A stretch of DNA of 17,830 nt from Bacillota bacterium (GCA_023441125.1 JAEZQV010000135.1:1-17830); one strand, 5' to 3'; numbered from the stretch's first letter, positions 1 through 8,260 are shown. Numbers and translations are program-made. Notes: a model not told the origin generated them from the letters alone.

Positions 1-354
1 GGTAAGGCCGGCGACGTCCTGGCCGATTAATACGGCCGCCAGTTCCTGCCCCATGGCGTTGGCCAGCTTGCGGCCTTCGCCGATGAGCTCGTGACTTACG
101 TTCCGGATGGTGCCGTTTACTTGCTCAATATATACCCAAACACCCTTGTACAGGTTCTTGTCAACGGCAACGGTTTTTTCTTCCTGTTCCCGGATAATGG
201 CCCCCACCGGACAGACATCCACGCAGGCGCCGCAAGCCGTGCACGCTTCGGTGATTACGGCCTTGTCATTTTCCATAACGATGGCACCGAACGGGCAGGT
301 GCCTACACAGGCGGTGCAGCCGATACATTGTTCAGCAATTACTTTTACAGCCAT
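1..354 (-). CDS. etfA: Electron transfer flavoprotein alpha subunit with N-terminal 2[4Fe-4S] ferredoxin domain (partial, cut by left edge)
   Basis: Only the first 118 codons are present; the gene runs off the left edge. Residues 1-60 form a bacterial 2[4Fe-4S] ferredoxin with two complete cysteine sets, C10-x2-C13-x2-C16-x3-C20-P and C38-x2-C41-x2-C44-x3-C48-P. From about residue 70 ([10 protein letters not shown]) the sequence matches the start of the EtfA flavoprotein fold, including GRKLAN and LAAVLIG. In this family the alpha subunit carries the electron-transferring FAD. The ferredoxin extension is known from anaerobe Etfs such as caffeyl-CoA reductase and lactate dehydrogenase complexes, where electron bifurcation with ferredoxin occurs. 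The start ATG at 354 follows etfB's stop by 13 bp, with a G-rich ribosome site overlapping the end of etfB, so the two subunits are translationally linked. The identity is secure; the bifurcating role is inferred. Confidence 0.93.
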   Translation of the reverse strand, partial: MAVKVIAEQCIGCTACVGTCPFGAIVMENDKAVITEACTACGACVDVCPVGAIIREQEEKTVAVDKNLYKGVWVYIEQVNGTIRNVSHELIGEGRKLANAMGQELAAVLIGQDVAGLT

Positions 355-367
355 GTTTTACTACCCC

Positions 368-1153
368 CTAGACGATCTTGGCATCGGCCAATTTTTGTAT
401 TAACAGCGCTGCCGCTTCCCGGGCGGTATCAGCCTGAATAATCTCACCCTGCGTGCGCTGTTTGGGGGTAAAGATCCGGCGTACCTGGGTAGGTGAGCCT
501 TTAAGACCGATCTTTTCGGCGGCCACCGTGACCTCATTCACCGTCCAGACGGGAATCTCTTTGCGATTGGCTTTCATGGTGCCTTTCACTGTCGGGTTCC
601 GGGGAATATTGATGGATTTTACCACCGTCAGCATAACCGGCGTTGAGACTTCAATAACTTCATAGCCTTCTTCCTGTTCCCGCTCTACGGTGAGTTTGTC
701 GCCGTCGGCTTCAATTTTGGCCACATAGGTTACCTGCGGAATAGCAAGATGTTCGGCAATTTCCGGGCCGACCTGGGCCGTATCGCCGTCGATAGCCTGT
801 TTGCCGCAGAGAATAACATCTACCTTGCCCAATTTTTTAATACCGGCGGCCAGGGTATGGCTGGTAGCCAGGGTATCGGCGCCGCCAAAGGCCCGGTCGC
901 TTAACAGAATGGCTTCATCAGCGCCCATGGCCAGGCATTCTTTCAGCGCATCTTTGGCCTGGGGCGGTCCCATGGAAATGACGGTTACTTTGCCGCCATG
1001 CTTGTCTTTGAGCTGTAAGGCAGCTTCCAGCGCATTTTTGTCAAACGGGTTGACAATGCTGGGAACGCCCTGACGGATCAGGGTATTAGTGGCCGGGTCA
1101 ATTTTTACTTCGGTAGTGTCAGGCACCTGCTTGACACAAACTACTATTTCCAT
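368..1153 (-). CDS. etfB: Electron transfer flavoprotein beta subunit
   Basis: A 261-residue protein of normal EtfB length. The N-terminus MEIVVCVKQVPDT, the VNPFDKNALEAAL segment (about residues 35-47) and GKQAIDGDTAQVGP (about 117-130) are hallmark EtfB sequences. The last lies at the nucleotide/flavin pocket, which holds AMP in classical Etfs and a second FAD in bifurcating ones. It forms the heterodimer with EtfA and passes electrons between NADH, ferredoxin and the acyl-CoA dehydrogenase encoded just upstream. The start ATG at 1153 has AGGAGG 11 nt upstream, slightly far but the only good option. It is the fourth gene of the CoA-transferase operon, and a hairpin repeat lies between it and bcd. 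Confidence 0.96.
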   Translation of the reverse strand: MEIVVCVKQVPDTTEVKIDPATNTLIRQGVPSIVNPFDKNALEAALQLKDKHGGKVTVISMGPPQAKDALKECLAMGADEAILLSDRAFGGADTLATSHTLAAGIKKLGKVDVILCGKQAIDGDTAQVGPEIAEHLAIPQVTYVAKIEADGDKLTVEREQEEGYEVIEVSTPVMLTVVKSINIPRNPTVKGTMKANRKEIPVWTVNEVTVAAEKIGLKGSPTQVRRIFTPKQRTQGEIIQADTAREAAALLIQKLADAKIV

Positions 1154-1186
1154 AACACCAATAGCCTCCTGTTAATAAACGTGTTA

Positions 1187-1252
1187 CGCTGCGGGGATAA
1201 GGGCGACAGCGGCTTCTGCCTGCGCTGCGCTCGGCAGAAGCCGTGCTTTCCT
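1187..1252 (-). repeat. Dispersed hairpin repeat, copy A (bcd-etfB spacer)
   Basis: A perfect 11-bp inverted repeat (arms 1210-1220 and 1233-1243, GGCTTCTGCC/GGCAGAAGCC core, 12-nt loop) sits directly after the bcd stop. There is no T-run after it on the minus strand, so it is not a classical terminator; it may stabilise or tune the mRNA between bcd and etfB. On the minus strand the frame GGCTT-22 nt-AAGCC followed by a GCTGTCGCCCTTATCC tail is shared with copies at 6381 and 8021. Confidence 0.6.
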
Positions 1253-2391
1253 TATCTTAGGATTGCGCCGGATATAACCATGCGCTGTACCTGGTTGGTT
1301 CCTTCGTAGATCTGAGTAATCTTGGCATTGCGCATGAGGCGCTCAACAGGATATTCGCGGCTGTAACCGTACCCGCCAAAAATCTGCACGGCATCGGTGG
1401 TAACGGCCATAGCCGCATCGGAAGCGTACAGTTTCGCCATAGCGGCTTCCTTGGAATACGGCTGACCCTGGTCTTTTAAATACGCTGCACGGTACACTAA
1501 GAGGCGGGCGGCGTCCACTTTGGTGGCCATGTCGGCCAGCATGAAAGCGATAGCCTGGTTGCTGGCAATGGGTTTGCCGAACTGGACCCGCTCTTTGGAA
1601 TATTTTACGGCATGGTCAAGAGCCGCCTGTGCAATGCCAAGAGCTTGTGCTGCTACGCCAATACGGCCGCCGTCAAGGGTGGACATGGCAATTTTAAAGC
1701 CGTCGCCTTCTTTGCCTAACAGGTTTTCTTTCGGTACTTTCAGGTCCTGGAAAATCAGTTCCATGGTGATGGAAGTATTGATACCCATTTTGTGCTCTTT
1801 TTTGCCAAAGGTAAAACCGGGCATGCCCTTTTCGATAATGAACGCCGAAATGCCTTTCACACCTTTGCTTTTGTCGGTCATGGCGAAAATGACATACGTA
1901 TCGGCTTCGCCGGCGTTGGTGATAAATATTTTGCTGCCGTTAATAACATAATGGTCACCTTCCGGGACGGCAACCGTCTGCTGCGAGGCGGCGTCGGTGC
2001 CGGCGTTGGGCTCGGTCAGGCCAAAGGCGCCCATTTTGGTGCCATCGGCGAGCGGAACCAGGTATTTTTGTTTTTGTTCTTCGGTGCCATAGGCAAAAAT
2101 CGGCCAGGCGCACAGCGATACGGTTGCCGATAAAGTAATGCCGATGCCGTCATCCACTTTGGACAGCTCTTCTACGGCCAGGATGTAGCTTAATACATCA
2201 CCGTCGGCACCGCCGTACTGTTCCGGGAAGCAAATCCCGGTCAGACCCATTTCGCCCATGGCATCGAACAGTTCGCGCGAAAACTCGCTGTGCTCATCCC
2301 GTTCGGCAACGCTGGGCGCAACCTGTTTGGCGGCAAATTCCCGCACCAGTTTCTGCATCATTTTTTGGTCATCGGTAAGTTCAAATAACAT
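1252..2391 (-). CDS. bcd: Short-chain acyl-CoA dehydrogenase (butyryl-CoA dehydrogenase type)
   Basis: A 379-residue protein of typical length for the family, with the three acyl-CoA dehydrogenase segments in order: helical N-domain (1-115), beta domain with [13 protein letters not shown] (about 120-135) and ITNAGEAD, and C-terminal helical domain with [13 protein letters not shown] and [21 protein letters not shown]. The catalytic glutamate is E363 in YEGTNQVQR, the position used by short-chain enzymes. It is expected to interconvert crotonyl-CoA and butyryl-CoA with FAD, exchanging electrons with the EtfAB encoded downstream. AAGGAGG lies 7 nt before the ATG. The Etf association and residue pattern favour Bcd; exact chain length preference cannot be read from sequence alone. 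Confidence 0.93.
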   Translation of the reverse strand: MLFELTDDQKMMQKLVREFAAKQVAPSVAERDEHSEFSRELFDAMGEMGLTGICFPEQYGGADGDVLSYILAVEELSKVDDGIGITLSATVSLCAWPIFAYGTEEQKQKYLVPLADGTKMGAFGLTEPNAGTDAASQQTVAVPEGDHYVINGSKIFITNAGEADTYVIFAMTDKSKGVKGISAFIIEKGMPGFTFGKKEHKMGINTSITMELIFQDLKVPKENLLGKEGDGFKIAMSTLDGGRIGVAAQALGIAQAALDHAVKYSKERVQFGKPIASNQAIAFMLADMATKVDAARLLVYRAAYLKDQGQPYSKEAAMAKLYASDAAMAVTTDAVQIFGGYGYSREYPVERLMRNAKITQIYEGTNQVQRMVISGAILR

Positions 2392-2428
2392 AATAGGACC
2401 TCCTTGTTATAAAAGAATATTTAATATA

Positions 2429-2459
2429 CCACCTCCCGTTCTGGTGGAATGGGAGGTGG
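2429..2459 (-). other. Hairpin in thiolase-bcd spacer (possible attenuator)
   Basis: A perfect 9-bp inverted repeat, CCACCTCCC (2429-2437) and GGGAGGTGG (2451-2459), with a 13-nt loop, lies within the 86-bp spacer between the thiolase stop and bcd. On the minus strand it is followed by AT-rich sequence but no clean T-run, so it may reduce read-through or mark mRNA processing rather than end the operon. Confidence 0.45.
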
Positions 2460-2477
2460 CAGCTTACCCAGATAAAG

Positions 2478-3668
2478 TTACAGGCGTTCGACGATGGTGG
2501 CAACACCCTGACCGCCGCCGATGCACAGTGTGGCCAGGCCCAGCTTGGCTTCTTTGGCCTGGAGGGCATGCAGCAGGGTTACCAGGATGCGGGCGCCGCT
2601 GGCGCCGATCGGATGACCGAGGGCAATGGCGCCGCCATTGATATTAAGCTTTTCCTTGGGCAGGCCAAGTTCTTTGCCTACGGCCAGGAACTGAGCGGCA
2701 AAGGCTTCGTTGGCTTCAATCAAGTCAAGGTCGGCAATGGTAAGGCCGGCCTTTTTGAGCGCTTTGCGGGTGGCCGGCACCGGCCCCATGCCCATAATGG
2801 CAGGGTCCACGCCGCCCGATGCAAAGGAACGAATGCGGGCCAGGGGTTTAAGGCCCAGTGCTTTGGCTTTGTCGGCTGACATAATGACCAGGGCGGCCGC
2901 GCCGTCGTTAATGCCCGAGGCATTGCCGGCGGTAACAGCGCCGTCTTTTTTAAAGGCAGGTTTTAAACCGCACAGTGATTGGGCAGTTGTGCCGGCTTTG
3001 GGGTATTCGTCAGTGTCGAAGGTAATATCGCCTTTTTTGCCTTTGATAACAACCGGGCAGATTTCTTCTTTAAAAGCGCCGCTTTCAATGGCTTTTAACG
3101 CTTTAGCCTGCGATTCATAGGCCAGTTGATCCTGTTCTTCCCGGCTGATGTTAAATTTCGCAGCCACATTTTCGGCAGTGATGCCCATGTGATAATCATT
3201 GAAGGCGCACCACAGGCCGTCGTGAATCATGACATCGGTGAGTTTGGCATTGCCCATTCTGAGTCCCCAGCGGGCTTTGCTGTCGAGGAGGTAAGGCGCC
3301 TGGCTCATGTTTTCCATGCCACCGGCTACTACAATATCAGCGTCATCGGTCATAATGGCCTGGGCTGCCAGGTTTACTGTCTTCAGACCGGAGCCGCATA
3401 CTTTATTAACGGTATAAGCGGGAACTTCGAAGGGAAGACCGGCTTTTACCGCTGCCTGCCGGGCAGGGTTTTGCCCCAGGCCTGCCTGCAGCACGTTGCC
3501 GAAGATGACTTCGTCAATGGCTGCTTTCTCAATACCGGCTTTTTCAATAGCGGCTTGCATGGTTAAGGCGCCAAGATCGGTGGCGGCGACGGAAGCCAGC
3601 GAACCGTTAAAATTACCAATGGCAGTACGTACCGCGCTGACGATGACTACTTCTTTCATATTGCTCAA
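2478..3668 (-). CDS. thl: Acetyl-CoA C-acetyltransferase (biosynthetic-type thiolase)
   Basis: A 396-residue thiolase. The nucleophilic cysteine is C91 in NKVCGSGLK, the second-domain histidine is H352 in [10 protein letters not shown], and the acid/base cysteine is C382 in CIGGGQG. NEAFA and GGMENMS are also present. It catalyses 2 acetyl-CoA to and from acetoacetyl-CoA plus CoA. Beside a CoA-transferase it probably cleaves acetoacetyl-CoA during growth on ketone-body-like acids, or supplies it for butyrate formation. The start is probably the TTG at 3668: AAGGAT lies at correct spacing before it, while the in-frame ATG three codons later (3659) is about 16 nt from any ribosome site. The gap to the upstream CoA-transferase is 35 bp. 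Confidence 0.95.
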   Translation of the reverse strand: MSNMKEVVIVSAVRTAIGNFNGSLASVAATDLGALTMQAAIEKAGIEKAAIDEVIFGNVLQAGLGQNPARQAAVKAGLPFEVPAYTVNKVCGSGLKTVNLAAQAIMTDDADIVVAGGMENMSQAPYLLDSKARWGLRMGNAKLTDVMIHDGLWCAFNDYHMGITAENVAAKFNISREEQDQLAYESQAKALKAIESGAFKEEICPVVIKGKKGDITFDTDEYPKAGTTAQSLCGLKPAFKKDGAVTAGNASGINDGAAALVIMSADKAKALGLKPLARIRSFASGGVDPAIMGMGPVPATRKALKKAGLTIADLDLIEANEAFAAQFLAVGKELGLPKEKLNINGGAIALGHPIGASGARILVTLLHALQAKEAKLGLATLCIGGGQGVATIVERL

Positions 3669-3703
3669 TGCACCATCCTTATGTTTTGTTTGTGTGTCGA
3701 TTA

Positions 3704-5254
3704 CTATTTAGCCAGACCCATGGGTTCGGCGCGGAAGATGCGCTCATCCATGGTCTTTACGTTGGGAGAAATGATTGGTTTAAAATCCATAAGGGCTAAA
3801 ATGTCTTTTTCCAGGTCAACGCCCGGGGCAATCTCGGTGAGTGTCAGGCCGGCGGCAGTCAGCTCAAATACCGCCCGTTCGGTAATATACATAACAGGCT
3901 GGTTTACTTTCAAGGCGTATTGGCCGCTGAAGGTAATCTGCTCCACCTGCTGCAGGAATTTTTTTGCTTTGCCTTCGTTTACGATTGATAATTTGCCATC
4001 GGCCACCTGCACCTTGAGTCCGCCGGCGGTGAAGCTGCCGCAGAAGAAAACGCGCTTGGCATTCTGGGTAATATTAATGAAACCGCCGCAGCCGGCAACA
4101 CGGCCTTTAAATTTGCTGACATTAATATTGCCGTGCTGATCGGTTTCCGCCAGACCCAGGAAAGCCAGGTCCAGGCCGCCGCCGTCATAAAAATCAAATT
4201 GCTCGGGCTGGCTTAAGATGGCTTCCGCATTGCTGGCGGCGCCAAAACTGAGTCCGCCGGCCGGCACGCCGCCGACCGGGCCTGCTTCCACCGTCAGGGT
4301 CAGGGTATTACCAATACCTTCTTCGTTGGCAACCATGGCAACACCTTCCGGAATGCCAATGCCAAGATTAACTTTGGCATCAGGAATAAGTTCCAGGGCG
4401 GCGCGACGGCTGATTACTTTACGTTCGTCCAGCGGCATCGGCGGCAGGCCCGACAGCGGTACGCGGGTTTCACCGGCATAGGCTGGGTTGTATTGCTCGG
4501 CAAAAGTTTGCATATGCTGGTCGGGGCGGTCGGCAACAATAATGTAATCGACGCTGATTCCGGGGATCTTAACATCCATCGGCTTAAGGCTGCCGTTGGC
4601 CACCAGGCGTTCAACCTGGGCCATTACGATACCGCCGGAGCTTTTGGCTGCCTGGGCCAGCGCCAGCGATTCAACCAAAACGGCTTCATGTTCGCAGGTG
4701 ATATTGCCGCGTTCATCGGCGCTGGTCCCCCGGATGATAGCAATATCGACCGGAAAAGGCTTGTACCATAACCATTCCTCGCCGCCAAGTTCAATGACTT
4801 CCACCAAATCTTCGCTGGTGATATCATTGATTTTGCCGCCTTCAATTCGTGGATCGACAAACGTATTTAAACCGACTTTGGTAATCACGCCGGGTTTGTG
4901 GCCGGCGATGCTGCGAAACCAGTGGGTAAGTGTTCCCTGGGGAAAATTATAGGCTTCTATTTTATTCTCAACTGCCAGTTTGCCGAGTTTGGGGGCCAGG
5001 TTCCAGTGACCGCCGATGGCCCGTTTGACCATGCCCTCCCGGCCGAAGTGGTTAAGGCCGCGGTCTTTGCCGTCACCCTGGCCGGCACAGTATACTAGCG
5101 TTAAGTTTCTGGGAGCGCCTTCTGCTGTAAAACGTTCTTCCAATGCAGCGGTAAGGGCTTCAGGATGTCCGTTGCCGACAAAACCGCTGGTGGCGACAGT
5201 CTGGCCATCTTGTATGAGTTTGACGGCGTCCTGTGCGCTGATTACTTTTGCCAA
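3704..5254 (-). CDS. Acyl-CoA:carboxylate CoA-transferase (YdiF/propionate CoA-transferase type)
   Basis: A single-chain class I CoA-transferase of about 516 residues with both alpha- and beta-like halves fused. The N-terminal half contains [13 protein letters not shown] and the glycine-rich [14 protein letters not shown]. The C-terminal half has [10 protein letters not shown] and the catalytic glutamate in TVEAGPVGG (E326 counted from the upstream GTG). The family moves CoA between acetyl-CoA or other acyl-CoAs and short-chain acids such as propionate, butyrate, 3-hydroxybutyrate or acetoacetate. The substrate is not decidable from sequence; neighbours point to a C4 acid. Start: a GTG at 5263 is only 1 nt from AAGGAG, whereas TTG at 5254 is 10 nt away, so 5254 is preferred. 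First gene of the sigma-54-driven operon. Confidence 0.9.
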   Translation of the reverse strand: MAKVISAQDAVKLIQDGQTVATSGFVGNGHPEALTAALEERFTAEGAPRNLTLVYCAGQGDGKDRGLNHFGREGMVKRAIGGHWNLAPKLGKLAVENKIEAYNFPQGTLTHWFRSIAGHKPGVITKVGLNTFVDPRIEGGKINDITSEDLVEVIELGGEEWLWYKPFPVDIAIIRGTSADERGNITCEHEAVLVESLALAQAAKSSGGIVMAQVERLVANGSLKPMDVKIPGISVDYIIVADRPDQHMQTFAEQYNPAYAGETRVPLSGLPPMPLDERKVISRRAALELIPDAKVNLGIGIPEGVAMVANEEGIGNTLTLTVEAGPVGGVPAGGLSFGAASNAEAILSQPEQFDFYDGGGLDLAFLGLAETDQHGNINVSKFKGRVAGCGGFINITQNAKRVFFCGSFTAGGLKVQVADGKLSIVNEGKAKKFLQQVEQITFSGQYALKVNQPVMYITERAVFELTAAGLTLTEIAPGVDLEKDILALMDFKPIISPNVKTMDERIFRAEPMGLAK

Positions 5255-5293
5255 TATGCCCACTCTCCTTGTGATGTGTCTCAGTTTAAACTA

Positions 5294-5311
5294 ATGCAAG
5301 GAACGTGCCAA
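5294..5311 (-). promoter_or_regulatory. Sigma-54 (-24/-12) promoter for the CoA-transferase operon
   Basis: Minus strand reads TTGGCACGTTCCTTGCAT, a full match to the TGGCAC-N5-TTGCA/T consensus with the invariant GG and GC 12 nt apart. It lies about 40 bp upstream of the CoA-transferase start, leaving room for a short leader. Sigma-54 promoters need an AAA+ activator; one is encoded at 9425 in this window. Confidence 0.85.
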
Positions 5312-5385
5312 GGCTATTTGCCGTTAGCAAGGTGCTGGCCGGCAGGTGGTTGGCCGCCGCGCTGCCGCCTTGGACAGGCGGGCGG

Positions 5386-5414
5386 GTGTTTAGTGTTGTA
5401 AACACATGCGTCTA
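5386..5414 (-). promoter_or_regulatory. Candidate activator (enhancer) site upstream of the CoA-transferase promoter
   Basis: Arms GTGTTTA (5386-5392) and TAAACAC (5399-5405) form a 7-bp inverted repeat centred about 85 bp upstream of the -24 element, a usual distance for sigma-54 enhancers. On the minus strand the adjoining TAGACGCATGTGTTTA (5414 to 5399) resembles TAGACAATGTGTGTA at 8261-8275 in the other sigma-54 region, in the same orientation relative to its promoter. Binding by the PAS activator is inference. Confidence 0.4.
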
Positions 5415-5448
5415 GTTTCCTGTACATCTACTATACAGGCTGCTGCGG

Positions 5449-6282
5449 CTACCTTTTCTGGAACAGACCGTCTGCCAGGATGTCCAGCTGCTGGGCCAGA
5501 CTGCTGATTTGCTGGGTGGTGCCGGCGATGCTGGCGGTAGCTGCAGCTACCTGGGACAGCACCTGGTGAATATATTCGACCTGTGAGTTGGCATTCAGAC
5601 TGTCTGATTGAATGGTTTTGATAATGGTGTCTATTCTTTTGATGGAATCCGTGCTGCTGGCAGCAAGCTTGCGGATCTCCTCCGCCACAACCCCGAAGCC
5701 CCGCCCCTGTTCACCTACACGGGCCGCTTCGATAGCGGCGTTAAGGCCAAGCAGGTTGGTTTGTGCTGCTATATTCTGAATTAATCGCAATACCTGGTCG
5801 CTTTCGGTCACTCTGGCGGCGGATTGGTGTGAGGCTGTGGCCAGCGTCTGGCTGACAGCCGATAATTCCTGGGTTTGCGCCGAGATATTCTGCGTGGTTG
5901 CGGCCAGAATACCTATGGAAGCAGACAACTGGTTGGCCATGTCTTTGAGCGCTTCCTGCCGGTCTACCGTTTCCTGGATACATGCGGCGCCCGCTACGGC
6001 CTGATTGCTGTCGAACAGCGGGATCGCCACGGCGATATAGGGATGGCCAAATAATGCTTTATCCCCCTTCAGGACAACACGCCGCCCTTCGTGCACCGCA
6101 CGGTACACGGCGCTGCCCGGCTTTAGCGCCGAACCGATGGCCACCTTAAGATTTAAAGTCTTGCCGGGCTTATAGAACAGATATTTTTCTGTGTCGGTCA
6201 GGCTGACACCGATATCGCCGGTGGATAAATCCAACAAGTACGGGAGTACCTTGGCAAAATGGTCGATGATCGAGATTTCCAT
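5449..6282 (-). CDS. Soluble methyl-accepting chemotaxis protein (YfmS-like)
   Basis: A 277-residue cytoplasmic chemoreceptor without signal peptide or membrane segment. Residues 1-105 form a small sensor module ([24 protein letters not shown]), of a type seen in short soluble receptors of Firmicutes. Residues about 110-277 are an abbreviated coiled-coil signalling domain with the conserved hairpin tip [18 protein letters not shown] followed by [18 protein letters not shown], which contacts CheA and CheW. It is similar in size and layout to Bacillus subtilis YfmS. GGGAG lies 8 nt before the ATG. The ligand is unknown. It lies between the permease and the CoA-transferase operon, which raises the possibility of sensing the same substrate, but it has no visible sigma-54 promoter of its own. 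Confidence 0.9.
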   Translation of the reverse strand: MEISIIDHFAKVLPYLLDLSTGDIGVSLTDTEKYLFYKPGKTLNLKVAIGSALKPGSAVYRAVHEGRRVVLKGDKALFGHPYIAVAIPLFDSNQAVAGAACIQETVDRQEALKDMANQLSASIGILAATTQNISAQTQELSAVSQTLATASHQSAARVTESDQVLRLIQNIAAQTNLLGLNAAIEAARVGEQGRGFGVVAEEIRKLAASSTDSIKRIDTIIKTIQSDSLNANSQVEYIHQVLSQVAAATASIAGTTQQISSLAQQLDILADGLFQKR

Positions 6283-6315
6283 AGGGCTTCTCCCTTCGCA
6301 ATGGAACTATTAATA

Positions 6316-6348
6316 AAAAACCTGTGTTGATTTGCAACACAGGTTTTT
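6316..6348. terminator. Symmetrical intrinsic terminator between permease and chemoreceptor
   Basis: Perfect 9-bp stem CCTGTGTTG (6321-6329)/CAACACAGG (6335-6343) with a 5-nt loop, flanked by A5 on the left and T5 on the right, so it works on both strands. On the minus strand it ends the GntP permease transcript before the chemoreceptor gene. Confidence 0.88.
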
Positions 6349-6380
6349 GGTTGTCCGCAGAAAGCCTACCTTTCTTAAAA

Positions 6381-6441
6381 CCCGGATAACGGCAAGCGGC
6401 TTACACTGCCGCTCTGGCAGGACGCAAGCCGCGTTGTTTAT
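6381..6441 (-). repeat. Dispersed hairpin repeat, copy B (3' of the permease)
   Basis: Immediately after the permease stop: outer arms GCGGCTT (6396-6402) and AAGCCGC (6426-6432), and inner arms CTGCC (6406-6410) and GGCAG (6416-6420). On the minus strand the layout GGCTT-23 nt-AAGCC followed by GCTTGCCGTTATCCGG parallels copies at 1187 and 8021. Confidence 0.6.
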
Positions 6442-6445
6442 TTTA

Positions 6446-7846
6446 TTACAGTATGCCGGTTAGGGAGTGCAGGAGGATAACTACAAACACCATCAGGGTT
6501 TTGAGGCAGGTCAGGACAAAAATATCACCGTAAGAGTCTTTATGGGTCATACCGCAAACCGCCAGCAAGGTGATAACTGCACCGTTGTGCGGCAGTGTAT
6601 CCATACCGCCGGAAGCCATGGCTGCCACCCGGTGCAGGATTTCCGGCGACATGCCGATGGAATTGGCCCAGGACAGCCAGTCTTTAGCCATGAGATCCAA
6701 GGCGATAGACATACCGCCGGAGGCAGAACCGGTAACACCGGCCAGGACATTGACGGTCACAGCCTCAGACACCAGCGGGGAGCCGCCGACTTTAATCCCC
6801 ATCAAAGCGCTGGAGATGGATTTGAACCCGGTAAGAGACGCGATAACGTTACCGTAGCCCACTTCCGAGGCCGTATTCATGATGGCCAGGAGGGAACCGA
6901 TGGCGCCGGCGTTAAGCGATTTTGCCAGCATGCCGGAAGAGCCAAGGTTGCGGTACCCCAGGGCAATAGCCAGGGCAATGCCGGTAACAAGCGCAATAAT
7001 TAAAGCCCAGATACTGATAACGTTTTTGACAGAGGCTGCCGTCAGCGGCAGTTTCATAGCTTTAAAAGGCTCTAAGAGTTCAGGATTCCAGGTGAATACA
7101 TTGGTCATCAGGAAGTTAACCACCAGCACGGCTAACAGCGGCAGAACCGCCAGCTGCCAGGAGGGCAGTTTGGTTTCGGTTTTAATTTCCGGCTCATTGA
7201 GGGTGTGATTGCCGTACCCTTCTCCTCTGGCGGCAGCCTGCTTCCGGCGATGCTCCAGCCACAGAATGCCAAGTCCCAAAATTGAAAAACCGCCTAACAG
7301 ACCAAGAATGGGCGCAGCATAAATATTGGTACCGAAAAAGTTGGTAGGAATCAGGTTCTGAATCTGCGGTGTGCCGGGGAGGCTGTCCATCGTGGCGGTA
7401 AAGGCACCGAGCGCAATGGTGGCCGGCAGCAAGCGCTTGGGAATATCGGCTTCTTTAAATAATGCCGAGGCAAAAGGATAGATGGCAAACACAACGACAA
7501 ACAGGCTGACGCCGCCGTAGGTAAGCACACAACCCGCCAAAACAATGGAGAGAATGGCGCGGTCTTTGCCCAAACCTTTAATAATGGCTTGGGCAATGCC
7601 CTTGGCCAGACCGGTGTCTTCCATCATTTTGCCGAAAACAGCACCTAAGAGGAATACCGGGAAAAAGGATTTAATGTAAGTAACTGCTTTAGCCATGAAT
7701 AGTTCGGTATAGGCCGGCATGAGGGCAAGGCCGGACAGGGAGGCGGCAAGTAGAGCAAAAACAGGGGCAAATAAAATTACAGAGAAACCGCGATAGGCAA
7801 AGAACATAAGCAGGAATAAACTAAGGAGAATGCCGATTACTTCCAT
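6446..7846 (-). CDS. GntP-family permease (candidate hydroxybutyrate/short-chain acid transporter)
   Basis: A 466-residue integral membrane protein with about a dozen hydrophobic segments and a hydrophilic loop around residues 200-230 (EHRRKQAAARGEGYGNHTLNEPEIKTETK). The conserved halves FTATMDSLPGTPQIQNLIPT (about 149-168) and ASGGMDTLPHNGAVITLL (about 411-428) are characteristic of the GntP superfamily branch that includes proteins annotated as D-beta-hydroxybutyrate permeases, rather than classical gluconate carriers. It is likely a cation-coupled importer of a small organic anion. GGAGG lies 7 nt before the ATG. It is transcribed from a sigma-54 promoter about 290 bp upstream and ends at a strong terminator. 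Family assignment is good; the substrate is inferred from neighbours. Confidence 0.87.
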   Translation of the reverse strand: MEVIGILLSLFLLMFFAYRGFSVILFAPVFALLAASLSGLALMPAYTELFMAKAVTYIKSFFPVFLLGAVFGKMMEDTGLAKGIAQAIIKGLGKDRAILSIVLAGCVLTYGGVSLFVVVFAIYPFASALFKEADIPKRLLPATIALGAFTATMDSLPGTPQIQNLIPTNFFGTNIYAAPILGLLGGFSILGLGILWLEHRRKQAAARGEGYGNHTLNEPEIKTETKLPSWQLAVLPLLAVLVVNFLMTNVFTWNPELLEPFKAMKLPLTAASVKNVISIWALIIALVTGIALAIALGYRNLGSSGMLAKSLNAGAIGSLLAIMNTASEVGYGNVIASLTGFKSISSALMGIKVGGSPLVSEAVTVNVLAGVTGSASGGMSIALDLMAKDWLSWANSIGMSPEILHRVAAMASGGMDTLPHNGAVITLLAVCGMTHKDSYGDIFVLTCLKTLMVFVVILLHSLTGIL

Positions 7847-7970
7847 TTAATAACCTCCTAAAATAATTAGAATGTTTTTATAGTATCAACGCATTCCGCT
7901 ATATTATCAGCAAAGCTTTATTTTTTTTGCTAAGCAGCAGAATGGCTATACCCCGGAGCGGGTGTCCGGC

Positions 7971-7995
7971 AGGGCTTGAGAACAAATCAAGCCTG
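7971..7995 (-). other. Hairpin in the permease leader
   Basis: GGCTTGA (7973-7979) pairs with TCAAGCC (7987-7993) around a 7-nt loop, and the stem extends on the minus strand through a bulge to about 10 bp. It lies inside the long leader downstream of the permease sigma-54 promoter and has no T-run, so it is a structural rather than a terminating element. Confidence 0.4.
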
Positions 7996-8020
7996 CGTTC
8001 CTGACAGAAAGCATTATTTT

Positions 8021-8090
8021 CCGCCGGCTAAAGGCAACAGGGCTTCTTTGGCGCATAAACGCAGTGTAAGCCGTGTTTTCTTTATTATTG
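8021..8090 (-). repeat. Dispersed hairpin repeat, copy C (permease leader)
   Basis: On the minus strand ACGGCTT-22 nt-AAGCC is followed by CTGTTGCCTTTAGCCGG, matching copies A and B in spacing and tail. CGGCTTACACTGC is 13 nt identical to plus-strand sequence inside copy B, i.e. its opposite hairpin arm. The inner stem here is poorly paired. Confidence 0.5.
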
Positions 8091-8136
8091 CACTAACCTC
8101 CTTTCTTAATAGTGCACATTTCAAGTAATTTTATAA

Positions 8137-8152
8137 GCAAGTATCATGCCAA
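8137..8152 (-). promoter_or_regulatory. Sigma-54 (-24/-12) promoter for the GntP permease
   Basis: Minus strand TTGGCATGATACTTGC matches TGGCAY-N5-TTGC with correct 12-nt spacing of GG and GC. It points toward the permease, whose start is about 290 bp downstream, implying a long leader. Confidence 0.72.
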
Positions 8153-8260
8153 GGGCGCGGCAGCGCCAAAAAGTAAGGAAAGTCATTATTTTCTGTCTTA
8201 TGGGAGGAGCTTATAGGAGTTGGTGTCCTAAAAAATAAACGGGCTGATTGTACATATAAA

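Noticed and set aside
1210..1243. 11-bp hairpin after bcd as an intrinsic terminator
   Set aside because: No T-run follows on the minus strand and etfB, whose product works with Bcd, lies directly downstream; treated as a repeat hairpin instead.
6467..7003. 178-codon open frame on the plus strand within the permease gene
   Set aside because: Rich in Gly, His, Gln and Asp as expected for the complement of a membrane protein gene; no ribosome site or domain.
8096..8136. GGAGG on the minus strand as the start of a small leader gene
   Set aside because: The only nearby start (GTG) meets a stop after one sense codon, and no other start at correct spacing opens a frame.
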